A DNA stretch of 64,000 nt, taken from Enchytraeus crypticus. Taxonomy: Eukaryota; Annelida; Clitellata; Enchytraeida; Enchytraeidae. A program made the position numbers and the translations under genes. The notes below the pieces were generated by a model. That model was not told the origin of the DNA. It worked only from the letters and a program-made list of their open reading frames with translations, and did not search any database. Below, piece after piece: positions 1 through 11,500 of the stretch (position 1 is its first letter; every line of letters begins with the position of its first letter). The stretch spans positions 2,587,501-2,651,500 of the forward strand of contig CAJHZI010000495.1 in the NCBI GenBank assembly GCA_905160935.1. Reading direction: 5' to 3'.

Positions 1-868
1 AGGGCTACGTATATTAATGAGAAAAACTTTAGCGGAAAGGGGTTCAAAAGAACTCGAATGTACTTCGATTGTTTTCATGCAGAATTTATGTAAGTTTAAG
101 AATATTTTAAGCACTTCTTTTGCTCCAAATATAGCGGCTAACTTATAGATTTCTCGAAAAAAGACTCAAAAATGAAGAATAACGCAACAAATTTCTTACG
201 CACCAATGTTGTGAAAGACAACTTCAGATCGAGAAGTTGATAAGTAAAGCTAATTGCAAAACTTATCAACCTTTGATTGACCTAGCCCATTCGCCATATT
301 CGAAGCCAATCTGGATTCGAATATGACCGGCTAAACCTATGCGCACAACTCTAGCCTATCGCAACTCCTGGAGGCCGACACCTGATACGGGCAGTGACAA
401 GCTCGGAGGCTGTGAGATAATTACTAGTCGCCTTATTTAAATTCTCTATTCCGCGTCATTAATTAAGTCCAGCGAGACAGTGAGCCACTGGTTCAACCAG
501 AGAAAACCCGAATCCGCTGCGCAGTTTAGATCAGAGTTTACGATAAAACAACTGATCTCTACAGTGGTTGAGTTTGCTAGGCATGCAGATATCAAAGCAG
601 ACATTATTTAGTTCATTTGTAACTTATTTTATAATTTGGAGCAACTAAGAGTATAGACTGATAGGCCTATGTTAGATTTCAGTAACTAACGGAAGTTCAT
701 TAGAACGACACGTTAGAGCGTCCAAGTCGTTCGTGACAAACAGCGCGCTATTAATTGAAAGACAATCGTCTGAGTAAGTAATATACATGTACAGCGATCT
801 CGTAAATAGGAAAAATCCAAACCAGCGGAGCTGCTCAGCTGCATCAATAATAACTAAATAAAGCTAAA

Positions 869-994
869 AAGCTAAGGTTAACGTCAGTTTCCCCTCTCGA
901 AAGCGATGTCAGTGACGGGCGAGCCCAAGATTTGAACCCGCATCAACTGATCCGCGGTCGAGTATGTTACCGACTTCGCCACTGGCTCCAGCCG
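869..994 (-). mobile_element. tRNA-derived SINE, family A
   Basis: Reverse complement has a perfect pol III A box (TGGCGAAGTCGG) and a B box (GGTTCAAATC) about 45 bases apart, then TTGGGCTCGCCCGTCACTGA and a conserved end ACTGACGTTAACCTTAGC. Head-to-head with an inverted partial copy at 995-1030. Confidence 0.75.
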
Positions 995-1030
995 AGCCAG
1001 TTGCGAAGTCGGTAAAATACTCGAATGCGG
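995..1030 (+). mobile_element. inverted head fragment of SINE family A
   Basis: GAGCCAGTTGCGAAGTCGGT then AAAATACTCGAATGCGG: the A-box head of family A in opposite orientation to its neighbour, forming an inverted pair. Confidence 0.6.
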
Positions 1031-2059
1031 AGCAAATACTGAGAGATCGGTTAATAAGTTCAAAACCAGCACTCTTCAGGGTGTTTTGAGCCGATAGTTC
1101 TGGTGATCTATTGTTATGATCGGAACAGAATGGTTGAAGCGATTTCGGTGCATATAAACAAGAGATGTTAACGTAGAACTGATTGGAATTGTTATTTTTC
1201 TGGTGTTCTGGAATAAATGTTTTGTCGAGCTGATCATACTGCTCAATTTTTAGAACTATTGTCTCACGAATGAACTGGTTTTGGGGGAAGATTTGCCCAT
1301 GTGCAGGTAGCAGAGGAAGCGAACGATCCTCGATTCATATTCTTATGTGACGAGAAAGTGTTTAGTTAATCGTTCAAATTTGTGACATCATTTTGAAAAT
1401 GGGCGGATCTTGAGATTCAAAAATTTCAAAAAAATTTAATAATGCCAGGTTTCTTCTTTCACCTAAGTCTCGTCGGTTTTTCTTAGTTTTCAAACAGAAA
1501 GCCTACTATAGCCTTTCAAAAGACTGAATCTGCTCCATGCCAACTTAAATTATTAATGTATTTAAAAGAGTATTGTTAGTGTGCTTCTTTAAGATCATTT
1601 CTATTGTAGGACATAATTTTAAAAATTACGTGTAAAATTTCGATATCATTCTCCGAAGACGAATTTTTGAAATTCCAGAATAAAATTGTAAACTCGATAG
1701 GTATACTATGTAATAAAAAAACTGTGCTTTGCTAAAATACAATATGTGAATAGCTCATAGGCCTCGCTATTAAAATAAATGTCTGACATTATATTAAGCA
1801 GAACATGAAGGAAAGTCTTGGAATAGGAAGAGGACTTCAAAGTACCAGCAGTAAAGAAAGGGTTAATGGGTAGGATTAAAAGTTTAGTATTCAATTAGAG
1901 GAATGGATTGGATTCATTTGAGAAAAATTTTAAGTTTTTATTTTTAATTTAATTTAAAGTTTTTTTTACGAAGCTGCATAGTCTTGGTCTTTAGGTTTCA
2001 GACGATCGCAGTACAGTTGATTTCATCATTCACTCTTATATAGTTATAATTAATGTACA

Positions 2060-2265
2060 TAGTAGTAATATACTAGTAGTAATTAGTAAGTTACTAGTAG
2101 TAATATACTAGTAGTAATTAGTAAGTTACTAGTAGTAATATACTAGTAGTAATTAGTAAGTTACTAGTAGTAATATACTAGTAGTAATTAGTAAGTTACT
2201 AGTAGTAATATACTAGTAGTAATTAGTAAGTTACTAGTAGTAATATACTAGTAGTAACTAGTAAC
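2060..2265. repeat. 35-bp tandem array
   Basis: About six copies of a unit built on TACTAGTAGTAATA and TACTAGTAGTAATTAGTAAG. Each unit contains the palindrome ACTAGT twice. Units are nearly identical, so recent. Confidence 0.85.
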
Positions 2266-2463
2266 CTAATGTAAAGTAAATTGGCTAATTATTTATTGGG
2301 AAGAAGAGGAGGGTAGAGAATTTAAAAAAATATTAGCGTCTTAGGAAGAAGGGTTTAACACGTATAATGTATAATTATTTTAGGTGTTTGATTATGAATT
2401 TCCCAAATACAGGAGAATAAGACTCGCAGGGCACGTTAACTCCAATCATAATTAGAGCATTGC

Positions 2464-2604
2464 CACAGGGCTGATCCGGTGTTAAGTTGTTAGACAGTGG
2501 ATCAGTAGGTGCAGGGATCAAATTCAGTGCTCTCATGTGGTATTATAAAAGTGATAGATATCAATACAGTTGATCATTTCCCTATAATGCGTGTTTTACT
2601 TTTA
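2464..2604 (+). mobile_element. chimeric SINE: family A head joined to family B tail
   Basis: Head GTTAGACAGTGGATCAGTAG resembles family A; from 2534 the sequence TGTGGTATTATAAAAGTGAT, AGATATCAATACAGTTGATC is the family B 3' end. Could be a nested insertion or a template-switch product. Confidence 0.55.
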
Positions 2605-3349
2605 CTCTCCCGTCACTTACATGCTATCGAGTAGGAATCTGACGTTGCTTTGCTTTCAAGCTATCATTACAAATAGCAACGGGTTACCAGAAAGCAAAGA
2701 AGAGGATGAGCTGGAACATGATGCGTATTTAGCGTGCAAATTTAACTACAATTAGAGATTACACGAAATTAGAGATAAACATAGCTTATAAGTAAATGGA
2801 GCTTGGAGTGTTACTCAACCTATAATGTCAGGTTGCTGGAAGCTATGCTTCAGATTGAAGTTGAATATTAAATAACTGGACACTAGATGGATTCTGTATG
2901 AAGGAAATATCAAGTAGGCGTTGAAAGCCACTTAACCGGAGCAGTGGAATGCTATAAAAATAATACATCACATAAGAAAAGCAAATGAAAACTACCTCAG
3001 GAACTATAACTTTATAAGAGTAAAACTATAATCTTAGTTATGAGAAAGCCTTGGTGATGGAGATTAAATTGTTTGATTGGTCAAGTTGTCTTAAAATTAA
3101 ACATGAATTGATGCAGCTGGCGGATTATAATTTTACGGAACACTAGAATTCAGTTTCATAAGATGGTCTAAACATCTAGGAACAAGCGAAGAGAGATCAG
3201 ACGGTCTTGTTCTCTACATCTCACATTGCAAACGTGTGTCACAATTCCTATCACGCTTTCAATGTGAGCTGTTACGAAACAACCGTCAATCTACGCATCA
3301 AATCTTCACCAGTTTATTGATCAAGAAATCAATCAATCTCATTAATCTG

Positions 3350-3437
3350 ATGATATGATGTAGGACAGAGAGGATTTGAGACAGTCAACTCGTAACCGAC
3401 CCCAGTTAAACTGGGATTCAAGGGAAGATGATAATGA
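3350..3437 (+). mobile_element. family C 3' fragment
   Basis: GATGTAGGACAGAGAGGATT through GTTAAACTGGGATTCAAGGG and GAAGATGATAATGATGA. Only the 3' third. Confidence 0.65.
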
Positions 3438-4298
3438 TGAAATCAATTAATCAATCAATAAAAGACTGAGATATTGAATGGCGCTCAAATAGTTTCAAGC
3501 ATTGATTTTCCGTATAAGAGGTGCAATGCTGTAACGAAGACGTAACGGTACACAAATTCTGTTTTCAAGTACCTCGATGTTACGACAGTTAAATAGCACT
3601 CAAGCAGCTTAATGTGCTTTTAGTATTCAATCGTTGGGAGTGAGTGAGTGTACCAAACGGTAGATAAATGAAAGCAAAATTTTGAACTCCTAAAGTAATA
3701 TAATTCTGCGGTTTCAACGGACCAAAAAAGTGCAATTAAAATTTTCCCCGAAGTATTAGGCTGCCGGCTAGCAAATTCCAGAGGCTAATCAAATATATTC
3801 TGCTAATCAAATCACTCATGCTAATAGAATACCCCAAGCTAAACTCCAAAGCCTGCATGTCTAATATCGCAATTATTAATTAATAAAAGGGTCTAGTGCA
3901 CAAAAGGTCAAAGTATAAGTAGGTCAGGTAAAACTGTCAGTACTCAATGGCCATGTAATTAATGATGATTATAGTCTGTTGAATACAACTAGGTCAGTAC
4001 GCATAGGCGTGGAGTCAGCGATGATCGATTAGATTTCGGATATATCAGCTTTAGCCTTTACAAACAGCGGAAGATCCTGTCTTTTATCAAGAATTTAGAG
4101 AATAATTAAACAAGAGCTTTTCACTCACTACACTCTACATAATATGTCTATATAAGGTTGATAAAATATAGTAATAGATCTGTGTCGAAAAAGTAACTTT
4201 TAGCTTCATTCGAGTATATTAGATGTGTAAATTAATTATTAATCTCTAAATTACAGTGTAAAACTCTGCGATCAAAATACACATTCAGTTTTACATAC

Positions 4299-4304
4299 TT
4301 TATT
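4299..4304 (-). promoter_or_regulatory. candidate polyadenylation signal for RRP5
   Basis: AATAAA on the minus strand, about 240 bases past the RRP5 stop codon, with AT-rich surroundings. It is the first canonical hexamer I noticed downstream; no transcript evidence, so provisional. Confidence 0.4.
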
Positions 4305-4543
4305 TTGCCTTTAATACTACACCGATCAACAAATTTGATCACATTAAAGGTAATTCACACAGATAACGCCCTGATCAGTTTAACGCAAACATAAATGAAT
4401 AAATGATAACTATGAATGTGCATTAGCTTCAGCTGTATCCATGCGGCAATACAGACGTCATCAATTGCATTAACACCAATTAATTAATTACCTAGTTAAT
4501 ATGATCAATTAATTAATAACAAAAGTATTTTTGAATATAACGC

Positions 4544-7500
4544 CTATGTTAGTTTGTTGTCAGCATAACTGATAGCTTTCTGCTTGGCAGCCACCAATGT
4601 CTCTTCCGTTCCATGCTTCTTTTCAAATTCAATGAATTTCTTGAAGAGAAATCGTAACTTTTTCACATTCATCTCCCGACTCGTAACTTCTTCGTATGAT
4701 TTTCTGCAATTTTAAATAACACAATTTATAAGATTAATAACAATATTAAAATTAATCCAATTAACCTTAACCATCTATCTGCAACGCACTAGTTTTTAGC
4801 TCAAGACGACTCTCTCAACATCCTTGAATGAGAAAGCGGACGTTAAACTTTACTATTTATAAAGCACTATGTACTAATACTGTGCAGCGCACGAAAGCTC
4901 TGACTCTTTTAACGATCACCATAGTGTTATTAAGTCCATAGAGTCAGCTCACGAGATTAACGTTAAGTATGAGTCGTCGCCTCCCCGTGTTCAGAGTTCT
5001 CCCCATGTTGTGTCCGGGTTGTTTGAAGAATAGACCAACTGGTGACAGCACGTGTCGTAGAAGGCGACTAAAGCCTAAGATCTATACCAACGTCAGAAAG
5101 GGCATTCGGTTGCTGAGCGCCCAGGCTCCAGAAATTGCTACAAAAATTTAAACGAATGGAAAAGTCTCAAATAGGGGTTGACTGATGGATGATACGATGT
5201 AGGACAGAGAGAATTTGAGACAGTCTATTCATATCCCGACCCTAGTTAAACTGGGATTCAAGGGAAGAAGATGACGACCATGAGACTTCGATAAATTTAT
5301 TACATGACAGCACCGCCATTCATAAGACAAATGCAACCAGATCAGTTGTAGAACATTCTCAAGCTTACCTGGCCTCATCGAGATCTCCGTGCTTCACACA
5401 GGCATCGAGATAGATGGACCAGAGATCCGTTCTCTTCGGGTAGTTAGTCAGTATCGTACGAAACAGTGTCTTAGCTCTGTCGGCTGAACCGAACTTCCAC
5501 TCAAGTTGTGCAAACTTGTTCAGCAGGTCAATATCTGAAAGTACAGTAGTTTAGCTTTAGAAACAATTTGATACAATATAACTGCTGGTAAAGCTAGTTT
5601 TATCGTCAATTTCCTCACTCGAAAGCGATACCAGTGACGAGCGAGCCCAGGATTTGCACCCCGCACATACTGTTCCGTGGTCGAATATCCCACCGACATC
5701 GCCACTGGCTCCAGCCAAAAATAATATATAACAAGTATTAAAACAAATAATAAACTAACATTTGAGCTCGACACTGAGGGTGGAAATTGGAAATTACATC
5801 GGGCACTAAATGTTCAAAAGAACTAAGAGTGATGGTGATATTAGAAAAGTTACTACATTGGAGACAGGATTAAGTTTATTGCCGATGGAGTGATGATGAA
5901 GCATTCTTGAGCCTGTCTAAAGCCTTGATGGAGTGCTCAGAGGTGATGATGATAGCAGCCAGCGTGGTGGTGTGTGTCATGAGCTAAGGTAGAACCTAAG
6001 AGCTACAGAGATAAGGTTTTATATAAAAAAGATTAGTCATGGAAAAATATTAGAATTAATAAAGTACATTGCTAATCGACAAAGATATTTAAAATTTGTT
6101 CAATATAAGAAAATTAATATCAACTAAAAAGGTCATTATTTTTCTTGAGTGAATGGAACTTAAATTCAATGGAAGTAAAATTTGAGCATTACTGTGCATA
6201 AAACTCGTTCCATTGTGCCACACAGCAATAGAGAATCAATGATGGGCTGAATCCTTGATTCAAAACTTAACTCTTAACTCGTATAGAACTAGTAACTAAT
6301 CGATTATTTCACTAGGATAGAACGTAGAAACTTCTAGAAGTCTTAGAGCCATTACGTGTTTTCTTCTCGACGGTTTGAAGACTTCTATCCAGCAGTTTCC
6401 TCGCTTCCTCCGGTTTGCCTTGAATGAATAGAACATGAAAGGATTGGATCCAGGATTCTGGATTGTGTTTGAATCGACGACAAAGTGTCCTGCACAAATC
6501 TTCCGCAGCCTACGTGACACAGAAAACATTTCAAGAAAAGTTACAATCAAGATAAATTAGAACGTGTAAGTATATACTTTGGTTGCTTTGGTGATTTACT
6601 GCATCATATCGACAAGTCACTTCATAACATCGCATTTGCAAGTTTGCAACAGGAAAACAAATAAAATCATCAAAATAAGGGTGTTTAATATTCTGAATTA
6701 ATAACGCAGATGCTCGTAGCCTTTTACTACTAAGTACTAATTATATCGTTGTTAATTGTAACTGTAAAACAAATATAGTTAGCAAAATATGGGTGTTTAA
6801 TATTCACCTTCAACTATTACACAGCAATTGGCTATTTTCTTCATCAATATTTTACTTCTCATAGAAGCACTGTATCCAGTGGATAAAGTTAGGGAAGGGG
6901 AAGGGGGGCGCTGGGAAACGCAGCTCCACTAGCTCTCATTTTGTTAGGTGCGTTCCCCTACTAATGGCCCATATAAGATATACTAGGAATCATTTAAGAA
7001 AATTCTGACCGTTCAACTAGCTCTCAATTACCACTCTAACCACTGACTGCATTCATTTATCAAGTGCCAGCTTACTTGATGTTTGTGATTTCACTACAAT
7101 CATTGCAGTGAATTCATGAGCAGCCTTTTTGTTCTTAAAATTCTTAATGATAAAGTGCCCTGCTCTAAATAAGATCCCCTCACGAGACATCAAAACCAAT
7201 TATTTAGTGTTTTACTATAATAAAAGTATAAAGTTTAGTTACTTGAAATTATGTATACTAATTGAATATTTTAATATTCGTAATTTGGTTTTCAAATGCA
7301 CACGTTTCAATGAACCACTAACTAACTACTGGATCTAAAAGTAAAAGCTAATGTTAACATCAGATTCTTCACTCAAAAGCTATGTCAGTGACGGGCAAGC
7401 CCAGGATTTGTACCTCGCATATATTGATCCGTGATCAAATATCTTACCGACATCGTCACTGGTTCCAGCCACATCGCCACTGGCTCCACCCAGTGGATTT

Positions 7501-8554
7501 ATGTATTATTTTTTTATGGATCTATGCGCATAAACATGACATAAAGAATTTTATTTAGTTGATCCTAGCGGATATGGCTCAATAATAATAATTATATAAT
7601 TATCTGCAAGGAACCTGTAAATCAGTCTCGAAGACCGAACACCGGCCATGACACCACTATAGAAATTTTCGGAGGTTATTATTATTATTATTATTACATC
7701 TACAGACAGTCTTACAACACTCAGAATTGATCGTAACCTCATATTTGTTGGAGCGCATGTATATGTCGACCATACTCCTGAGAACCTTAAATGTATCGCA
7801 GAGTTTGGTAGCACGATCAAGCAGCTGCGTGGTGGACTCTGCAGTACCAAACATGTTCTCCATGCTCAGGTACCCAATCCACACGTTCAGTTTCTCCTGT
7901 TCCTCTCTATTGTCATGAACAATGATCAAAGTTTAGACACAAAAAGAACTCATTTAATGAATTAACTACAGTAATTTGTTTCTATATAACTAAGCTATAG
8001 GTTGAAAATAGCAACCAAATAATTTGATTTATTATCGGGCTACGTCGATTACACTAGAGAACATTAGATAACACTAGACATGAAGCTTTACTTTTAGAAT
8101 ATGATATAATCTGAGATCAGTTCACATAAACTTCTGCAATACATCGATTGGTACATCATCTGTACGACAGTCCAAATTTTGACTGATAAATATTTCAGTT
8201 TCTAGGAATTAACAGAAATAAATGATAGAAATTACAAACAGAAATTCAGAAGACAAAGAGAAATATTCAATGTACAATTTGATGGCTATAACTATAATAA
8301 TTATTATAGTTATAAAGTTACAATTATAATTATAATTATAGCATTGGATAGCATCCATTGCTATCACACCTGAACGATATTGTCTTGAGAGCACGTTCTG
8401 CCACCGCACGAGCTCTGTCTATCTCAGTCAGCTCTAGGTGGAAGGAGAGATAGCGCAGCCACACGAGAGAACTGTCAGGAGACTGGAGAACTAGTCGATC
8501 AAACTCTGAGACTGACTGCGGCTGTCGAGTGCCGTCCAATAACTGCGCCTCGGC
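4544..8554 (-). CDS. PDCD11: RRP5 exons 37-41: C-terminal HAT repeats and stop
   Basis: The best-conserved part of the gene. Exon 37 reads [40 protein letters not shown] and [10 protein letters not shown]; exon 38 continues [20 protein letters not shown]. The junction sequence [13 protein letters not shown] is identical to human PDCD11 as I recall it. Exon 39 carries [12 protein letters not shown] and [14 protein letters not shown]; exon 40 carries [20 protein letters not shown] and [13 protein letters not shown]; exon 41 carries [26 protein letters not shown] and the TAG stop. These Trp/Tyr-containing helical pairs are HAT repeats, used in RRP5 for early pre-ribosome (SSU processome) interactions. 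Splice phases 2,0,1,2 all close. The Donor side of exon 38 lies 40-odd bases from a SINE (TTA)n tail. Confidence 0.94.
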
Positions 8555-11500
8555 CTAGGAACACATTCAATTACAATGATATCAAGAACTTCTTGCATTG
8601 TACAGGAGAGTCTTTTATTCTGGGGACTGTGTAGCTTCAAATACCACAACTAGAAATCTGTAATGTACAGCATACTATATAGCCAAAATTCGCAGATAAT
8701 TGTGTCTCATGCTGTAATCTAATACAATATAACACGGCTTACCGCTATATAATAGGATTTATTAACATCTACCATAATTTATTATGAACTCATCATCATC
8801 ATCCCTTAAATCCCAGTTTAACCAAGGTCAGGATAAGACTTTTAAGTTTATCCATTCATTTAAGTCTTTGTAGCAATTTCTGGAGTCTAGGTGCTCACCA
8901 ATCGAATGCCCTTTCTGACGTGGGTTTGGATCTAGTTTTTACGTCGCCTTCTACAACATGTGCATATTTAAGCGGTTGGTTGGTCTTCCAGCAACCCGGA
9001 CACAACACGGGGACATAATTTATTATGAACTATAATATATATTTAGTTTAGCAGGTTTTAGGTTCAGTGATTATATAAATGTGCTAGTTCGTGTCAATAT
9101 CAAAAAGGAAACCAGCATTTACATTTTTGGACAAGACATTCAGAAAGTGAAATCCTGAAGTGCTAAGAATTAACAAAATCGTTCATTCCTAGTGAAGTGG
9201 TAGCGAATATGTATGGCGTAGGTGGTTGCTTTAGAAGGTGGCAAAGTTAAGAATAAAGGCCAAGCTTAGGACACTCCAAATCTAAGAAATTATACATGTA
9301 GATTACCTCAATCGAAATGATCATCACAGTCTCTACAACTTAGCAAAATATTATACTTAGCTATTTTCTGATCATGACAGGAAATTTGACTATAGCATAA
9401 TTTAATATCAAAATTAAAATAAATTTATATATTATTAGGTAATTTAAGATTATGTAAATTGTATACAGGATCAAGAGGCATCAGAAAGATTTATCAATAT
9501 TATGTTCTACTCACTTCAAGAAGTTTCTTAGCTTCTTCTTTCTCAGATTGCTTAGATTTACTCAGTTTTCCAGTGGTTATCTGAATAAAATAAATATAAT
9601 AAATATTTACAGCACAAGTCTTACCACAAATCTCGCATCACAAGGGATACGGAAACAGAGACGGTTCGGTTGTGATTCGAACCGATGGCCTCCTGCTTAT
9701 CACGCAAGCGTGCTATCCCTTGGGCTATCCAACCAGTACGTCACTAGTAATTTACATTAATAATTATAGCAACCTTGCAGTCGATATAACTCGCAGACTA
9801 ATCCACAAATTAGATATTTTTCAAAAGTGTTAACAATTTAAGACAAAACACCACAAATTAGAACTAGATAAATGTTGTATTAATTGTTTAAAATTAGCTA
9901 ATATATAATATATTACTCGCCATTTTGTGTCCGAGCCATTATGGAACAGCGAAACCGTAAAATGCATGAGCCAGTTTTCCCATGTCATATTTTTCGAAGC
10001 TAAAGGCTGACTCAATGAAAGGCATTTTGATGATTGGATTTTTGATGATCCTTTGTGATGGATTAACTAGTTTGTATTATGGTAGGATTGCTACTAAGTA
10101 TGAAAGCAAACTGTGTTCAAAAGTGCATGCCTAGGCCCTGTTCCTAAGCAGATCAGTAGGGAAACAATATGATACAGCAAAACACCACTATTTGTATATA
10201 ATTTAACTAATATATATAAACACAAAAATACATATTACAATAAATTTACATTAGTCACCAATAAATAGTATATCGCCACAAAATATCACTTGTCGCTGGA
10301 TCGTCACTCAAAAGGACAAAACTTTTGGTATCATCGCTAGAATTTGTAATTTTAATTTAACTTTTTAAACTATCCCTAACCCTAACCCTAACCCCTACCC
10401 TTTACCCTAACCCTAAACATATTCCCAAGTAACTAATAAAATTTAGTAGAACTTCAATGAATAAAAAGTGACTAAAAACAAAATCCCGCGATGACGCAAA
10501 TAGATCTATCCATATAAGTGACGATCTAGCCGCAAATTAAAATATCACTATTTTTTATTTATTAATTATTACAACAAAACACCACTATTTCCCGCACAAC
10601 TCACCTGTATACCCTCATATCCCGAGTCGTCATCAGACTCTACTGTCACGTCAGCGCTGCCAGCTGTCGGCAGAGTAAAACTCTCAGCCCACGAGAATCC
10701 ACCAGACACGTTCAGTCGCGGAGCAGACATCTACATGTAAACACAGAGAAATGTTGCTTCGTAATCCATGCATCGATTTTATAAATAGTAAGTACTAGAA
10801 AATCAAAAATTGAGAAAAGTAGTAAGAATATGCTAAATATGACTGACGTACTATACAGCACATACAATAATGCAGACAGGACTTTAAAGGTCGAAATGAT
10901 TAAAATGATAAAATTTAGATAAGCTATATTATAAATAAGCTAGAGTTCTAAAGGATTAATATCAAGTTCTTCACTACAGTGTTTCAGATGTCAGTGACGG
11001 GTGCCCAAGCTGTTCTCCTTACTGCATATTTCTCCTCCTTGCATACCTTTTTACCCACTAACCCAACTCAATGAGTTTAATTAACAATTTTATTGAACTA
11101 TAGACCCATATCTTTCTCAAGATCAAGATTACTTGAAAAGAAATCTCGAACAAGAACACCGAGCCGAGAATAAATTCAAGAATCGAGTCATCACGACCAA
11201 ATAATGTTAACTGCATCAAATAAAAATACAGAAAAGCACATCATATAGTACTTAACTCTCCTCAACATGATATAACTCATAAACTGTGCACATAAAGATC
11301 CCAAGTTTACACTAGATTAGAACTACAGCTCAGAGTAGTAATCTGTAATGTCAACCTCAAGGCTGGTGAAGGTCTCGGTTGTTTCTCTGTTGCTTATGGT
11401 ATCTGCACGGTCTTGAACAAGCGTCGCTGGCTCAATCGTCTTCTTCTGCTTCTTCTTCTAGAAATTAATAGCAATTAACAATTAAACCGCAAAAACTCCA

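Larger units (their letters stand above)
1..4543. other. 3' flank of RRP5, no gene seen
   Basis: AT-rich, open frames under 65 codons, none with recognisable protein. Contains family A SINEs (869-1030), a chimeric SINE (2464-2604), the 35-bp array and a family C end. 1-860, 1030-2050 and 2610-3340 hold nothing I can name. Confidence 0.6.

Noticed and set aside
4969..5151. 60-codon plus-strand frame
   Set aside because: Lies in a family C repeat; similar sequence occurs elsewhere in both orientations with the frame broken.
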